Assembly: GCA_034401795.1 (NCBI GenBank)
Contig: CM067369.1
Span: 90,634,579 to 90,698,578 of the forward strand
Reading direction: 5' to 3'
DNA: 64,000 nt
From: Chaetoderma sp. LZ-2023a
Taxonomy: Eukaryota; Mollusca; Caudofoveata; Chaetodermatida; Chaetodermatidae
Below the pieces are notes generated by a model that was not told where the DNA came from, made no database searches, and saw only the letters and a list, made by a program, of their open reading frames with translations. A program made the position numbers and the translations under genes. Positions 63,350 through 64,000 of the stretch are shown here, in pieces. Each line of letters opens with the position of its first letter. The stretch's first letter is position 1.

Positions 63350-63606
63350 TAACCGTTTAACATTCATATCAGAGCCAAAAATGGTTTCTGCAGTGGTCTC
63401 AAGAAATGCCCATTTGCCAACCAAGAAGACTATCTTTGAAAATTGACCACTGGAATGACTGGCTCGATAACCGAGCAAGCCATTCGATAACCGAACAAGC
63501 CATTCCATTGGTAAATTTCTAAAGTAGTCATCTCTTGGTCTGCAAATTGACATTTTCTATGAGAAAACTCAAATTTTCTTGAACAAATTAAAAGGGTTAA
63601 AGGGTT
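63350..63606. repeat. Family A MITE
   Basis: GTTTAACATTCATATCAG to AAAGGGTTAAAGGGTTA. A short tandem duplication in the centre (AAGCCATTCGATAACCGA) enlarges the loop. Confidence 0.8.
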
Positions 63607-63639
63607 ATATCGACCGTAACACTCTGGCCCCTGAATTCC

Positions 63640-64000
63640 CAGCATCCCAATTTCAAGGTAGCTATACCATATACAGGTAAGCTGGTGAATATTTTGACAC
63701 TAATTTGACTGGCCGATGTTGAGGCCATAGGCTGTTGTCTACTAGAGCAAGCAACAGCTCAGTCATATTTTCAAAATATTCATTGAAATCGGCCCAGTGG
63801 TTATCCAGAAGTAAGCTTTTAAGATGGCCGGCGGAAAAGGTGACCGATCAAAATTCTGTATACAAGTTTTGAAAACTACCAGCCTAGTATCCTTCCAGTC
63901 AAGTCTGGTTGAAATTGCTCAAGTAGTTAAGGATTACCCGCCATTTTTTTGGATACCACACTAGGGTTCTTTCAACCAAGTTTCATTGAAATCGGCCCAG
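63640..64000. repeat. Family B MITE half and repeat F
   Basis: A family B fragment (63640-63783; AGCTGGTGAATATTTTGACA ... TTTTCAAAATATTCA) is followed directly by repeat F (GAAATCGGCCCAGTGGTTAT), which runs off the window edge. Confidence 0.65.

Overview
This is animal (metazoan) nuclear DNA: one intron-rich protein gene on the minus strand, embedded in very dense transposable-element sequence. I cannot fix the species. The repeat types (DIRS retrotransposons, palindromic TTAA-ended MITEs, degenerate repeats ending in a CAGACAGACGG-type stretch and a C-tract) suggest a marine invertebrate, perhaps a lophotrochozoan such as a mollusc, but this is inference from memory.

Host gene, 1475-24918, minus strand. 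Fourteen exons, all with GT-AG introns and matching phases, join into 743 in-frame codons that align from end to end with the vertebrate ZSWIM5/ZSWIM6 family. The first visible exon carries the SWIM zinc finger (CxCx7CxH). Exon 1 (N-terminus) and the 3' exons (C-terminus) lie outside the window: the first visible exon starts mid-codon and the last ends mid-codon. Everything right of 24918 is therefore probably intron 1 (at least 39 kb) or upstream DNA.

Repeat layout. (1) Family A: roughly 40 copies of a ~230 bp palindromic MITE with TTAACCCTTTAA-like ends. (2) Families B, C and D: different ends, but closely related palindromic centres (TGTTGCTG...CAGCAACA). (3) A broken DIRS-type element on the minus strand (17.3-22.2 kb) inside a ZSWIM intron. 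(4) A structurally complete but decayed DIRS element on the plus strand (43370-51505), with inverted terminal repeats, an internal complementary region, gag, RT, RNase H and tyrosine recombinase remains. (5) A Tc1/mariner element (61156-62813) with an intact 340-residue transposase. (6) Two hAT-like nonautonomous elements nested in MITEs. (7) A 1.5 kb minisatellite (33.18-34.71 kb) of mixed 18 and 20 bp units, interrupted by a SINE-like insertion. (8) An inverted segmental duplication linking ~30.0-30.6 kb and ~55.8-56.3 kb.

No other host gene, tRNA, rRNA or CRISPR array could be supported. The most interesting material is the modular architecture of the MITE families, the CRE motifs that family B carries, the intact Tc1 element, the DIRS circle-junction structure, and a few repeat-poor islands right of the gene that could be conserved regulatory DNA.
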